The notes below the pieces were generated by a model. That model searched no databases. It was not told where the DNA came from and saw only the letters and a program-made list of their open reading frames with translations. DNA of 64,000 bases from Chitinophagaceae bacterium (GTDB lineage: Bacteria > Bacteroidota > Bacteroidia > Chitinophagales > Chitinophagaceae). Made by a program: the position numbers and the translations under genes. Positions 44,327 through 53,875 of the stretch are shown here, one piece after another; the first letter of the stretch is position 1, and every line of letters starts with the position of its first letter. The stretch covers positions 1 through 64,000 of the forward strand of contig CANJQU010000012.1 in NCBI GenBank assembly GCA_947476485.1. The letters run 5' to 3'.

Positions 44327-44872
44327 ATGAAGATTTGGAAATTAACGTTGCTTACCGGCCTCCTATTCGCCGCTCTTATGTCTACCATATTTTATTCATC
44401 ATGTGTTCAGGATGCATGCAATAATGTGACCTGTCTTCATGGTGGTTCGTGTGGCAATGGCGTATGCCGCTGCCCCACTGGTTATGAGGGGCCAACGTGC
44501 GCAACACTTTCAGTAAACCGGTTTATCGGTGGTTATGCAGGCTATACTTCCTGCAATAATCCCCAGCAGGTGATCGACAGCGCGTTCATTACAGCAGGAG
44601 ATGTGATCAATACGGTTAACGTAAGAATGAACAGCATCAGCCCTAAGATACTCAAGGGGTATATAAATAATAATGCAAGTACTTACGCCATTGAAGTTAC
44701 CAACAGCGACAGCTCATTGCTTGGCTCTACCTTCTACCAGAGGATATTCACAATAACGCTGCAGAGCGATAAGAGCTTGTCAATTCACGAATACGAAACG
44801 AACATTTTCAATACCCCTTCCGGCCCTGATACGATCATAAATAATTGCACCTTTTTAGGGTTTAAATTTTAA
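44327..44872 (+). CDS. Lipoprotein with one EGF-like domain
   Basis: A 181-aa protein with an N-terminal hydrophobic segment (5-24) ending YSSC. Cys26 is a likely lipidation site. A compact EGF-like module follows directly (about 30-58): CNNVTCLHGGSCGNGVCRCP then GYEGPTC, with six Cys. A beta-rich domain of about 115 residues with a single Cys pair makes up the rest. Small EGF-lipoproteins of this type are common in Chitinophagaceae; function is unknown. It stands alone, followed by gldA on the same strand. Confidence 0.72.
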   Translation: MKIWKLTLLTGLLFAALMSTIFYSSCVQDACNNVTCLHGGSCGNGVCRCPTGYEGPTCATLSVNRFIGGYAGYTSCNNPQQVIDSAFITAGDVINTVNVRMNSISPKILKGYINNNASTYAIEVTNSDSSLLGSTFYQRIFTITLQSDKSLSIHEYETNIFNTPSGPDTIINNCTFLGFKF

Positions 44873-44965
44873 CGCACATCACCCGGAACGGGCCTGATCT
44901 TCCTTTCGGGCTTTCGGGGAAAGCAGAATTGCTGATAACTTCATTTATTAGAGGGGGTTGGGACT

Positions 44966-45895
44966 ATGTCTATAAAAGTTGAAGGGCTTACCAAAGTATA
45001 CGATACGCAAACTGCCGTTAACAACATTTCTTTTGAGCTGAAAAAGGGCGAAATCGTTGGTTTCCTCGGGCCTAATGGCGCAGGCAAATCTACGACCATG
45101 AAGATGATCACCGGCTACCTGCCTGCCACGTCGGGTAAGGCTACGGTCTGTGGTTTTGATGTGCAGGAAAAGCCGATGGAAGTTCGTAAGCGCTTAGGTT
45201 ACCTGCCCGAAGCAAACCCTTTGTATTACGAAATGTATGTGCGCGAATACCTTGAATTCACTGCCGGTATACACAAACTTGGCAAGGATGTCAAAAAGCG
45301 CATCGAGGAAATGATTTCGCTGACGGGCCTCGGCAAGGAAGCGCACAAGCATATAGGGGCGCTCTCTAAAGGCTATAAACAGCGTGTGGGCCTGGCGCAG
45401 GCTATGCTGCACGACCCGGAAGTGCTGATACTCGATGAGCCTACATCCGGACTGGATCCTAACCAGATCGTGGAGATACGCGACCTTATTAAAAACATCG
45501 GCGGCTCAAAAACCGTTCTACTGTCCACGCACATTATGCAGGAAGTGCAGGCGATGTGCAGCCGGGTTATCATCATCAACAATGGCAGCATTGTCGCCGA
45601 TGACTCTATAGAGCACCTGCAACAGGTAAACACCAAGAAAGATGTGCTGATCGTGGTGTTTGAAAACGACATTGATACGGCACTGTTCCGCGAGCTTAAA
45701 AACCTGGAGCATTATGAGCAGGCAGATGCTAAGAAGTGGCAGCTCGTTACCAGCGATCCTGAAGGACTACGAAGGGATGTGATGCAGTGGGCAGTAAAGC
45801 ACGATATCAACATCAGCTCGCTGCAGGCACAAACACAAAGCCTGGAGGATGTATTCAGAAAACTTACCAACACTAAGGCGGCAGCTGATAATTAA
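44966..45895 (+). CDS. gldA: Gliding-motility-associated ABC transporter ATPase GldA
   Basis: ATPase of the GldAFG ABC transporter, which is needed for gliding in some Flavobacteria. The 309-aa protein has Walker A GPNGAGKST at 35-43, the Q loop in YLPEANPLYYEMYVREYL, the signature GALSKGYKQRVGLAQAM, and Walker B VLILDEPTSGLDPNQ. The C-terminal extension of about 90 residues is characteristic of the DrrA/GldA branch. GldF and GldG are not in the window. The T9SS sorting domains elsewhere agree with a gliding and T9SS lineage. It converges with the next gene with a 4-nt overlap. Confidence 0.85.
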   Translation: MSIKVEGLTKVYDTQTAVNNISFELKKGEIVGFLGPNGAGKSTTMKMITGYLPATSGKATVCGFDVQEKPMEVRKRLGYLPEANPLYYEMYVREYLEFTAGIHKLGKDVKKRIEEMISLTGLGKEAHKHIGALSKGYKQRVGLAQAMLHDPEVLILDEPTSGLDPNQIVEIRDLIKNIGGSKTVLLSTHIMQEVQAMCSRVIIINNGSIVADDSIEHLQQVNTKKDVLIVVFENDIDTALFRELKNLEHYEQADAKKWQLVTSDPEGLRRDVMQWAVKHDINISSLQAQTQSLEDVFRKLTNTKAAADN

Positions 45896-46599
45896 CTCTC
45901 TTCGCGGAAATGTATCTTGTATGGGTACTTTTTGTCGCGTGAGTGGGTGATGAAAGCGATGCCCACACGTAAAGAAAAGTATGCTGGCTCAAATAAATGA
46001 GCTGTATTTGTTTTCATTCCTTCATAGGCCGGGTCTGTAATATCGAACAGGGGAGTGGCGATCCAGCCAAAATCTTCGTTAAGGAACAGGTGGAAATTGC
46101 CGCCCAGCGGGTAGAACTGCGTGAACCCAAATCCAAGGCGTATAGCATACGGATTTACATTCGCCGACTGATCGATATTTTCATCGTAGGTGGAACCGGC
46201 CTGCGACCATGGCAGGCGCGACCACTTGTGCACTGTGGCTTCGCCGCTTTGCAGATCGCCAACGCCACCTGTTATATAACACTGCAGGTTGCCAGGTTTG
46301 TTCATCTGGAACACAAACATCGGTGAAACAAACCGATACAGCACTTTGTACCTTACGGCGGTGCCTACTGTATTGTTCCTTTCCTGGTCGTAGTTGATAT
46401 TGTAGTTCTGGAAGATCTCCATTGCACCGAGGCCAAGGCCATTGGCGATACCTTTATATTGGTAGGAGCCATAGCTGTAGGCCGTGTTCCAGTTGTTCTT
46501 TGCGGCTACGCCGATGCCATCCCAGGCGAAATAATAAGTTTCGGCATTAGCGCTGATGCTGATGATAGATATCAGTATGAGGATCAAGGTCTTCTTCAT
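45892..46599 (-). CDS. Exported outer-membrane barrel-like protein
   Basis: A 235-aa protein with a signal peptide (1-19, ending ISANA). Aromatic-rich beta strands follow (ETYYFAWDGIGVAAKNNWNT, NPYAIRLGFGFTQFYPLGGN, AYFSLRVGIAFITHSR). The overall pattern fits a small outer-membrane barrel or porin-like protein. Function unknown. It overlaps the convergent gldA stop by 4 nt and is followed upstream by repeat-rich DNA. Confidence 0.6.
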   Translation of the reverse strand: MKKTLILILISIISISANAETYYFAWDGIGVAAKNNWNTAYSYGSYQYKGIANGLGLGAMEIFQNYNINYDQERNNTVGTAVRYKVLYRFVSPMFVFQMNKPGNLQCYITGGVGDLQSGEATVHKWSRLPWSQAGSTYDENIDQSANVNPYAIRLGFGFTQFYPLGGNFHLFLNEDFGWIATPLFDITDPAYEGMKTNTAHLFEPAYFSLRVGIAFITHSRDKKYPYKIHFREES

Positions 46600-46920
46600 G
46601 GGTCGAAAAATAATAAATAATTTTATTTCGAGGCATTATTTTTTTTAAGTGTGGTCTTAAGCAGCATCGCTGCAACCAGATCAGCGGGAATGGGTTTTTA
46701 TTCGCGATGAAGCGGCCCGCGAAATGCACCCATAAGATTGCGTTTCCCCGTTAGCGGGGATATAGGCCCAGCTATTCCTCTGGTATCTCTATTGTTTTTG
46801 GCACAATACGCTCAACGGGAGATTCCATGTTATTGCCCCTAGGCGGCAACCGCTTTGTAGTAATGAAGATACCCCTTTTCATACGGTGCCCCGTTAGCGG
46901 GCGTCACCTAGCCAGTACAC
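46600..46920. repeat. Repeat-rich intergenic region
   Basis: A 36-bp segment at 46711-46746 is repeated exactly at 49084-49119. It is followed by CCCCGTTAGCGGGG (46747-46760), and a related CCCCGTTAGCGGGCG lies at about 46890-46904. Part of the middle resembles 52380-52420 (TTTTTGG.ACA.TACGCTCAAC). No gene is evident. Confidence 0.65.
46711..46746 (+). repeat. 36-bp direct repeat, left copy
   Basis: Identical to 49084-49119; begins AGCGGCCCGCG and ends GCGTTTC. The two copies flank the adenylate cyclase gene in the same orientation. Confidence 0.9.
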
Positions 46921-48882
46921 TTATGAAACAAAATACATTTTCAGATGTCCCTTATGCTTGGCCTCTATCTCGCCGCGGTATTCAACTGTGAACTTTTCTT
47001 TAACCAATTCATAGGTTGTGCCTGAAATATTTACCCTACCTACCGCACCGCTGCTTTCCATGCGACTTGCGGTGTTTACGGTATCGCCCCATATGTCATA
47101 CTGGAATTTTTTGATGCCCACTATGCCTGCTACTACCGGCCCGGTATGCACACCTATGCGTATCTCAAAAAATAGGTCACCCTTTGCTTCTTTTTGAATC
47201 TTGTGATTCATCATGTATTGCTGAATCTCAAGAGCAGCGCGCACTACGTCATCCGGGTGTGTTTTGTTGGCTGTGGGCAGCCCGCCTGCGGCCATGTATG
47301 AATCTCCAATGGTTTTTATTTTTTCAACGCCATATTTTTCCATTATGAGGTCGAACGCAGAGAAGCATTCATTTATTTCGGCAACAAGCGCCTTTGGTGT
47401 CAGTTTTTCTGATAGCAGCGTAAAGCCCTTAAAGTCTGTGAATAAAACCGTTGCCTCATCTATCAGTTTCGCTTCGGCAGATCCTTTCGTTTTTAGCTCA
47501 TCTGCCACTTCTGCCGGCAAAATGTTGAGCAGCAATGTGTCTGAAGTGTCTCTTTCCTTCTGTATTGCCCGCCTTGACTTGTGTACAAAATTCAGATAGA
47601 AGAACAAGCCTGAGATCACAAGTATCAGCAGGGCAAGGCAAATGCCGAAGAATATCTGCTGGTTACGTTTTTTTTCGCTCTGCAGGTTATTTATGGCAAT
47701 TTGCTTTTCCTTCAGGTCCGACTCCCGTTTTGTTTCCAGTTTTGAGATCTTTATTTCGTTATCCTTGGAAAAAACAGAATCTTTATAAATGATGAACTGC
47801 TCGAGGCTGTGCAACGCATCGCTATACTCTCTGGATAATTTCTGTGTCTTGTAGAGATCCTGATAAAAATACTGTAACCCATCAACATCGCCAATTCGGC
47901 TTAGAACGCTGAGCGCTTTTTTCAGATATTCGGTTGCATACTTCAGGCTGGCTGTTTTCGTGTTTTTTGCTGTACTGTCCGATGCCATGAGCAAATAATT
48001 TTCACCAACATTTCCGAGGGCGGTTGCAAAGCCAGAAGTGTCTCCGATCTCCTCCAGTATTTTCACCGCTTCTAAATTGTACTCGATCGCTTTACTATAG
48101 TTTTTTTGCTCATTATAAACACCACCGATATTTCCAAGGCTATTTGCCTCCGTTCTCTTATTCTTCAGCTCTCTCGCAAGCTTCAGCGCTCTGAAATTAT
48201 TATCCTGGGCTTTTGCAAAATCACCCAGTTGCCAATAAACAAGCCCTATATTACCGATAGTCCCGACCACCTTTTCTTTGTTGCTGACCGACTCATAGAT
48301 GTCTTTTGCTTTGAGATAGTATTCCAATGCTTTCGGATAGTTCATTGATGCATAATAAACGTTGCCGATCAAGTGGCTTGACGAGGCAATTTTTCCTTTG
48401 TCTCCTGATTGTTCGTTGAGCTTTAAGGTTTTAAAGTAGTACTCGAGTGCGCCGGGAAACTGTCCCTGCTCATAACGGATATGCCCTATTCCGGTGCAGG
48501 CAGTTTCAATGCCATTGTCAATCCCGGCTCCTTCAAATATTTTTAGTGCTGTAAAATAACATTCAAGCGCTTTAGAAAAGTCAGCTTTAGCGTCAAAATT
48601 GCTCCCCAGCCGTACATTTGCCCAGGCCGTGCCTTTTTCCCAATCCAATTTTTTTGCAAGGTCCAGAGACTGTTGCCCATATTTTATTCCGAGGTCAGGG
48701 TTAATGGTACCGCCGACAAGCGACATATCAGCAAGCAGCTTTATCTTGATTGTATCATCCTTTGCTTTTGATAACTCCAGCGCAATGGAGTCGAGCCGTG
48801 CCTGCCCCTCCATTTTTGCGTAAAGGTTTGTGCAGTTAAGTATAAAAAGAGAAACGAATATGCACTTGCCGAATAATTTCAT
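46921..48882 (-). CDS. TPR-containing class III adenylate cyclase
   Basis: A 653-aa sensor cyclase. A signal peptide or anchor (1-22) is followed by tandem TPR repeats (about 60-330; units such as KALEYYLKAKDIYESVSNKE and NRAL-type helices). A coiled coil and one transmembrane helix (about 405-430) follow, then the cytoplasmic cyclase domain. Metal Asp residues lie in VLFTDFKGFT and IKTIGDSYM. Lys in EKIKTIGD and Asp in YDIWGDTVN favour ATP over GTP as substrate, and NTASRMESSG completes the signature. TPRs are expected in the periplasm. It is the only gene between a 36-bp direct-repeat pair. Confidence 0.86.
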   Translation of the reverse strand: MKLFGKCIFVSLFILNCTNLYAKMEGQARLDSIALELSKAKDDTIKIKLLADMSLVGGTINPDLGIKYGQQSLDLAKKLDWEKGTAWANVRLGSNFDAKADFSKALECYFTALKIFEGAGIDNGIETACTGIGHIRYEQGQFPGALEYYFKTLKLNEQSGDKGKIASSSHLIGNVYYASMNYPKALEYYLKAKDIYESVSNKEKVVGTIGNIGLVYWQLGDFAKAQDNNFRALKLARELKNKRTEANSLGNIGGVYNEQKNYSKAIEYNLEAVKILEEIGDTSGFATALGNVGENYLLMASDSTAKNTKTASLKYATEYLKKALSVLSRIGDVDGLQYFYQDLYKTQKLSREYSDALHSLEQFIIYKDSVFSKDNEIKISKLETKRESDLKEKQIAINNLQSEKKRNQQIFFGICLALLILVISGLFFYLNFVHKSRRAIQKERDTSDTLLLNILPAEVADELKTKGSAEAKLIDEATVLFTDFKGFTLLSEKLTPKALVAEINECFSAFDLIMEKYGVEKIKTIGDSYMAAGGLPTANKTHPDDVVRAALEIQQYMMNHKIQKEAKGDLFFEIRIGVHTGPVVAGIVGIKKFQYDIWGDTVNTASRMESSGAVGRVNISGTTYELVKEKFTVEYRGEIEAKHKGHLKMYFVS

Positions 48883-49305
48883 AAAACGCAGTTTGAAACA
48901 ATATACTATATTATTTCGATTGGTTTAGAATAGGGTAGCCTGCGTTGTAAAAGCACAATGCACCTTAATTGCCTCGCTGTTCGGGATTTAAAATCCCGAA
49001 CCAAACTGAAAGGGATTTGCAATCCCTCTAGCCACACCTCATACACCAATGCCTCGTTAGTGGGCGCCATCTATTCTCGATGGAGCGGCCCGCGAAATGC
49101 ACCCATAAGATTGCGTTTCGCTGGGGTAGTTGCGAGCGCTGTTTATCCATTTGCGGGCACTTTTTGGTTTCAATACTTAGCTGATAATATCTACCTACTG
49201 AAATAGGACATTGACCGATATATTTCCTTATTCAGCCTAATTGCAATTGTATGTGCGGAATGCCTGGAGCACTTTTGCGCTACGAAAAATCTAACGCATC
49301 TCTGT
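48883..49305. other. Intergenic region before the TonB-dependent receptor
   Basis: 423 nt with the second 36-bp repeat copy (49084-49119) and the hairpin TTCGGGATT/AATCCCGAA at 48978-48998. A GGGATTTGCAATCCC palindrome (49012-49026) and CGTTAG-type palindromes are also present. No gene is evident. Confidence 0.6.
49084..49119 (+). repeat. 36-bp direct repeat, right copy
   Basis: Identical to 46711-46746, 2373 bp away, same orientation. The flanks have diverged (CGATGA versus CGATGG on one side). Confidence 0.9.
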
Positions 49306-51687
49306 ATGAAGATATTTTACACAATTGCTATTGCCATGCTTGTTATATTTCCCTCCATCATTCATGCGCAGGATAAAACTACGGGCACTATTAAAGGGAG
49401 ATTGATAGATATAGCCACAAAGCAGGCTATTCCGGGTGGTATAGTTACCGTAAAAGGCACTGCCGCTGGCACCGCTGCAGATACGGCGGGGAATTTCGTT
49501 ATCCCAAATGTGCCGGAAGGTGTGTACCAGGTGGTGGCGGGTTTTATGGGTTACCAGGAAAAGACGATCAATGATGTAAACGTAACGAGAGGTAAAACCA
49601 ACTACGTGGAAATAGAACTGGTAGTGCCGGCCAGAGCGCTGAAGGAGGTTGCCGTAACATCGTTCAAGTACGAGGCCAGCCCGCTTACACCTGTATCCAC
49701 ATACGGTTTTTCGAGGGAAGAGATAGCCCGCAACCCCGGCGCGCAGGGCGATATTTTCCGGGCCATAGGTATGCTGCCGGGTGTATCGAGCAGCGGCGGG
49801 CAATACTCTGCCATAGCAGTAAGAGGGCAGGGCACCCGCGATAATATTTATATGGTAGATGATATTCCGATCACGGAAGTGGGCCACCTGGAAGGCAATG
49901 GCGCGTTCAATGATCCCAATGGCGCAAGGTTCAGCATATTTGCGCCCCGTGTTATCGACAATGCACAATTCCAGGGTGGGGGCATAGCGGCCCAGTATGG
50001 CAGGCGCAGCGCTTCTTACTTAGGCCTGGGCATAAAAGAAGGCAATAAAGAAGACTACACTATAGACGGGCAGGTGGATCTGCTGGGCTTTACAATCAAC
50101 TACGATGGGCCAAGCTACATTCATAAAAACACCAGCTTGTTCGTATCTGCCCGCTACCAAGACTTTAAAGAAGTGGTAAAGCTTGTTGGCCTGAAAGGGC
50201 TTGGGTCGCCACGGTATGCCGATTTTATTTTCAAGTCTACCACGCAACTGGGCAAAAACAATAAGCTGTCGGTTATCGCGATCATAAGCCCCGATCAGTA
50301 CCTGAGGGAACTTAAAGATGTAAAAGAGCAGGAAGAAATTGCCGGTGCATGGCTCATTGATCAGAACACCCAAAAGAGTATTGTGGGCCTTAACCTGCGC
50401 ACGCTTACCAGCAAAAACAGCTACTGGAAAAATGTGCTCTACTACACCAAGTCAAAATCAGACATCACTGTTGGAACAGCATTTCCTGTGGTGGACGCTG
50501 CAGGCAAGCTGCTGAATGGCGATAGCCTGGGCCAGGAAGCAGACATACGGACACTGAAATACTCGGAAGCTAAGGTCGGGTACAGGTCCATATATACGGC
50601 TAACTTCAGCAATCATTCAAAGTTCACCGCAGGTATAGAAGCAGACCGCACCACGCTTATCAATTACCGGAAGTTAAAGCGGCCAGATACTTCATACATC
50701 TTCGGTGCAACCGACTTAAGGCCAGCACCTGCGCAATATTTTACGATTACAGACCCCATGTATTTTAACGCCGACTACAACGAAAGCGCCTTCAATGCCT
50801 CGGCCTATGCCGACTACTCGGTGCTGCTATTTAAAAGCCTTACCTTGAATGCAGGCCTACGTTATGACTATACAGGCTTTACCGATCAACATACCTTATC
50901 TCCAAGGCTCAGCGGCAACCTGCAACTCAATGAAACCAATAGCCTGAATTTTGCTGCTGGTGTCTATAACCAGGACCCTGTTTACTCTGAGATCGCCGAT
51001 CAGCCGAAGAATAAGAAGCTGAAAGAGGAACAGATAACACAGTACATAATCGGTTACAAAAAACACTTCTCTCCAGATCTGAAATTTACGGCCGAGGCAT
51101 GGTATAAAACATTTGATAAAATGGTAACCCGCCCGGTAATGACCTATAGCGAACAAACCAATACCGGCACGGGCTGGGGCAGCGGTTTTGACCTGAATAT
51201 AACCAAGCGGCTCACTAAAAAGATACACGGCCAACTGGGCTACTCCTATATGCAAAGCAAGCGCGATGACCATGATGGACTGGGCGAGTACGATTTTGCT
51301 TTCAGCCAGCCGCACCAGGTCAACTTTCTGCTGAGCTACAAAGCAAAGAACCGGTGGATACTTGCTACCAAGTTCCGGTATGCCACAGGCAAGCCCACCG
51401 ATAGCTATATTGTGCATGCCAATGTGCTCAACGACCCAAATAATATACGCTACTCGCAAGAGATCATTGCCAGGAATGCCGATAGAGTTAATGACTTTAT
51501 AAGCCTTGATGTAAGGGCCGACTACAAGTTCCAGGTAAGGAAACTGCATTTAACTGCATTCGTGGATATTGTAAACATCCTGAATCGCTTCAACGAAAGC
51601 AGCCTGCAGATCAGCGAATACAATGGCAAAATACAGTCTGATGGGCTGGCGATATTTCCATCGTTTGGGTTGAAGTTTGAGTACTAG
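49306..51687 (+). CDS. TonB-dependent receptor with CarboxypepD_reg-like domain
   Basis: A 793-aa outer-membrane receptor for active uptake of an unknown ligand. A signal peptide (1-22, ending SIIHAQ) is followed by the carboxypeptidase regulatory-like domain (about 27-110, GTIKGRLIDIATKQAIPGGI). The plug (about 120-230, GVSSSGGQYSAIAVRGQGTR, NIYMVDDIP) and a barrel of about 22 strands ending FPSFGLKFEY complete it; a terminal Tyr-like aromatic is expected. There is no SusD partner, so it is not a classical SusCD pair. Substrate unknown. It converges with the 51.7-kb gene after 5 nt. Confidence 0.9.
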   Translation: MKIFYTIAIAMLVIFPSIIHAQDKTTGTIKGRLIDIATKQAIPGGIVTVKGTAAGTAADTAGNFVIPNVPEGVYQVVAGFMGYQEKTINDVNVTRGKTNYVEIELVVPARALKEVAVTSFKYEASPLTPVSTYGFSREEIARNPGAQGDIFRAIGMLPGVSSSGGQYSAIAVRGQGTRDNIYMVDDIPITEVGHLEGNGAFNDPNGARFSIFAPRVIDNAQFQGGGIAAQYGRRSASYLGLGIKEGNKEDYTIDGQVDLLGFTINYDGPSYIHKNTSLFVSARYQDFKEVVKLVGLKGLGSPRYADFIFKSTTQLGKNNKLSVIAIISPDQYLRELKDVKEQEEIAGAWLIDQNTQKSIVGLNLRTLTSKNSYWKNVLYYTKSKSDITVGTAFPVVDAAGKLLNGDSLGQEADIRTLKYSEAKVGYRSIYTANFSNHSKFTAGIEADRTTLINYRKLKRPDTSYIFGATDLRPAPAQYFTITDPMYFNADYNESAFNASAYADYSVLLFKSLTLNAGLRYDYTGFTDQHTLSPRLSGNLQLNETNSLNFAAGVYNQDPVYSEIADQPKNKKLKEEQITQYIIGYKKHFSPDLKFTAEAWYKTFDKMVTRPVMTYSEQTNTGTGWGSGFDLNITKRLTKKIHGQLGYSYMQSKRDDHDGLGEYDFAFSQPHQVNFLLSYKAKNRWILATKFRYATGKPTDSYIVHANVLNDPNNIRYSQEIIARNADRVNDFISLDVRADYKFQVRKLHLTAFVDIVNILNRFNESSLQISEYNGKIQSDGLAIFPSFGLKFEY

Positions 51688-51692
51688 GTGCG

Positions 51693-52118
51693 TTATTTTT
51701 CATGCACATACGCTGCAACCCATTTTAAGCTATCAGGAAAATTGTAGCCGTATAAACGACTTGCGCCAGGCGTAAGGAGTATGACACTATTGGCGGCATT
51801 ACCGGTTTCGTAAACAACTGGGAAAATATGGCCGGTAAGATGCGCAAGGCAGTCTTCGTACCGGAGCTCAGCAGGACTAAATAAAGTAGCGCCCTCATAC
51901 TCCTTACCATTAAGGTTGTAGCTGTAGCGGACATTGCAAGCTTCAGGGCTGCCTTTAACTCCTTTGGAGCAGTTATATACTTTACCGGATATGATCTCAT
52001 GATGTTCTATAAGCCGGCTCCGGCCAATAAAACCATAGATGATATACCCGACGACAATAGCGGGCACCACACATGCCATCAAAACAATACCCCATTTCGT
52101 TGTGCTGTTAATCTTCAT
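51693..52118 (-). CDS. Membrane-anchored protein, unknown function
   Basis: A 141-aa protein with one N-terminal transmembrane helix (about 8-31). A small extracytoplasmic domain follows with Cys at about 49 and 61, and strands such as VYNCSKGVKGSPEACNVRYS and GKEYEGATLFSPAEL. The spacing of the two Cys suggests a disulfide. No family recognised. It lies 5 nt from the end of the receptor gene on the opposite strand. Confidence 0.55.
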   Translation of the reverse strand: MKINSTTKWGIVLMACVVPAIVVGYIIYGFIGRSRLIEHHEIISGKVYNCSKGVKGSPEACNVRYSYNLNGKEYEGATLFSPAELRYEDCLAHLTGHIFPVVYETGNAANSVILLTPGASRLYGYNFPDSLKWVAAYVHEK

Positions 52119-52267
52119 AATGTGGATAATTGACAGGCACGGATGATTCTCATATAAAGATATGTTTCTTTTATTACGTTATATTGCTGATTGATCGTAA
52201 TCTTCAAATTTATTAGCGCGTGTTCAACGTTGGACTTTGACTACGCTGTAGACAGTCTTGGATTGGC

Positions 52268-52340
52268 GAGTATTATATTAAAAAAGATACCCACAATTTT
52301 CGATTTCCCAAAACCGTTCTCCCGCCTTCATTTCCACCGC
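52268..52340 (+). repeat. Dispersed repeat, left copy
   Basis: Contains 23 bases identical to 53742-53764 (52279-52301), within about 70 bp of similar sequence ending in C-rich TTCCACC. It lies just downstream of the interrupted T9SS gene. Confidence 0.65.
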
Positions 52341-52441
52341 CTGGACGTAGTCGTGATACATACGCCCAACTGTTGTGTGTTATCCCTTTTATTTTTGGAA
52401 CACTACGCTCAACTAAGATGACAAACGCTGCCGCCGATTTC

Positions 52442-53290
52442 CTATTTCACCAGAACCATTTTTTGAGTAGAGGATACAATTCCATTTGCCACAATATTGT
52501 AATAGTACAGTCCGGCCGGCAGGGTAGTGTTATCAAGCATAATAAACCCAAACCTGTTGTCAACCTTGTATGTTGTCAGCTTTTGCCCGCTAGAGGTATA
52601 AAGTTCCAGCAAGCCCTGTGTCACGCCGTCGGGCAAGCTAAACGTGATCTTAACTTGATTGGACGATGGATTAGGTATTGGCTGGGTAGGAATTCGCTCA
52701 GCGTTTTTCTCTGTTTTCGCAAGTCCCAGCCCATTACCGCAGACATCGCAGGGGATAGTGCCCGGAAGGCTATATATACTGACTCCATTGTTGTTGAGGC
52801 TTGTAGCCTTAAACACTCCCGTTGATGTTTCCCAGACTTTAAAATAGTTTGGCGATGCAGGATTTAGATTTGTTATTGAGTCAACTGCAACACCGTTTTC
52901 ATTGATAATAAAGAGCGTCCATTCCGGCCCTACAACTTTATGATACTGCACTGCTACTTCTAACAATGGATCCAAGTTAAATAAGGTTTCAGACGGATAA
53001 AAGACCGTTGGACCAGCCCTGAACAGTCCAAGTTGTCACACGTTATAGCCGGGAATTGAAGGGCAGACGATCTGTTTCCAAAATGAATAATCGAGGTTGT
53101 AAAAAAACAAAGTATCCGCTCCTGTCTGGTTACTTATTGTTAATATTTTCTTTCCTGAATTGCTCAGATTCACTATTTCAGACTCTGCAGTAAAATTGAC
53201 CGGATAGTAATGGTCTAAAGTCATTTGCGCGAAACCTGTAGTGCGGAAGCTCGCCAGAAGAGTTAATATAAAAAAGGTTATCTTTTTCAT
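52442..53290 (-). pseudogene. T9SS sorting-domain protein interrupted by an in-frame UGA
   Basis: One frame runs from ATG 53290 to the stop at 52442, broken by a single TGA at 53038-53036 (residue 85). The N-part has a signal peptide (MKKITFFILTLLASFRTTGFAQ-like). The C-part continues in the same frame with QLGLFRAGPTVFYPSETLFN and a T9SS type A sorting domain (PNPSSNQVKITFSLPDG, LPAGLYYYNIVANG). With the TGA read as one residue the product would be 282 aa. The most likely cause is a TGG-to-TGA change. Bacteroidota proteins of this kind commonly have an aromatic residue near this place. No frameshift is needed to join the halves. A hairpin lies four nt after the TGA (53031-53008). Confidence 0.72.
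53008..53031 (-). other. Hairpin directly downstream of the in-frame UGA
   Basis: On the minus strand TTGGAC (53031-53026) pairs with GTCCAA (53013-53008), extendable by two U-G pairs to leave an 8-nt loop TTCAGGGC. It starts 4 nt after the UGA. It could be chance or a bacterial SECIS-like or readthrough element. Confidence 0.4.
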
Positions 53291-53875
53291 GTTGAATATT
53301 TTTCTGCAAACTAATTTAAGTTTAGATTAAATCAAAGAACACTATATGTTTTTAGTACATTTAAAGTCAATATTAAGGCTAAAGCTTATGATGCCGCTGT
53401 TCGGGATTTTCAAATCTCCAGTTGGCTGTAGTGTTCTACAAGATAAAAAATGTGGTCGTTGGGCGTAGGCTGTGCCTACGTCCTGGTGGAGGCCAGTCTC
53501 TGACTGGCGAGTATGGTCACGCAGCACATTCCCCGCCCCATGTTGTATGTAATTTTCTCTTTTGTCCCCGCCAAGTCTCCTTTTTCAGGAACTCGGCGAC
53601 AGTCAGGGCGTTATTGCTGAATTTCAGAGCCTGCAGCCCATGTTGTCTATAATCTTCTCTTAAATGAAGAACATAATCGTTCGGCGTTAGCCGCCGACTA
53701 CGCCGCTGAGGAGATCAATCTTCAGATTGGTGGCATTATAATAAAAAAGATACCCACAATTTTCAAAATCCGAAAACCACTGCCCATCCTGCATTCCCGC
53801 CGATTCCACCCTCCGTTTTGTGAGTATCGCTAATTCACACATCCCTACATTTGTATCCCTCAAAAACTAAAGCAC
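53291..53875. repeat. Repeat-rich intergenic region
   Basis: 585 nt. It has the repeat copy at 53732-53810 matching 52268-52340, a palindrome-like GGCGTTAGCCGCC stretch near 53681, and the TACATTTG -7 box of the next gene at 53846-53853. No gene is evident. Confidence 0.6.
53732..53810 (+). repeat. Dispersed repeat, right copy
   Basis: Contains 23 bases identical to 52279-52301 (53742-53764). The two copies flank the interrupted T9SS gene in direct orientation, 1463 bp apart. Confidence 0.65.
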
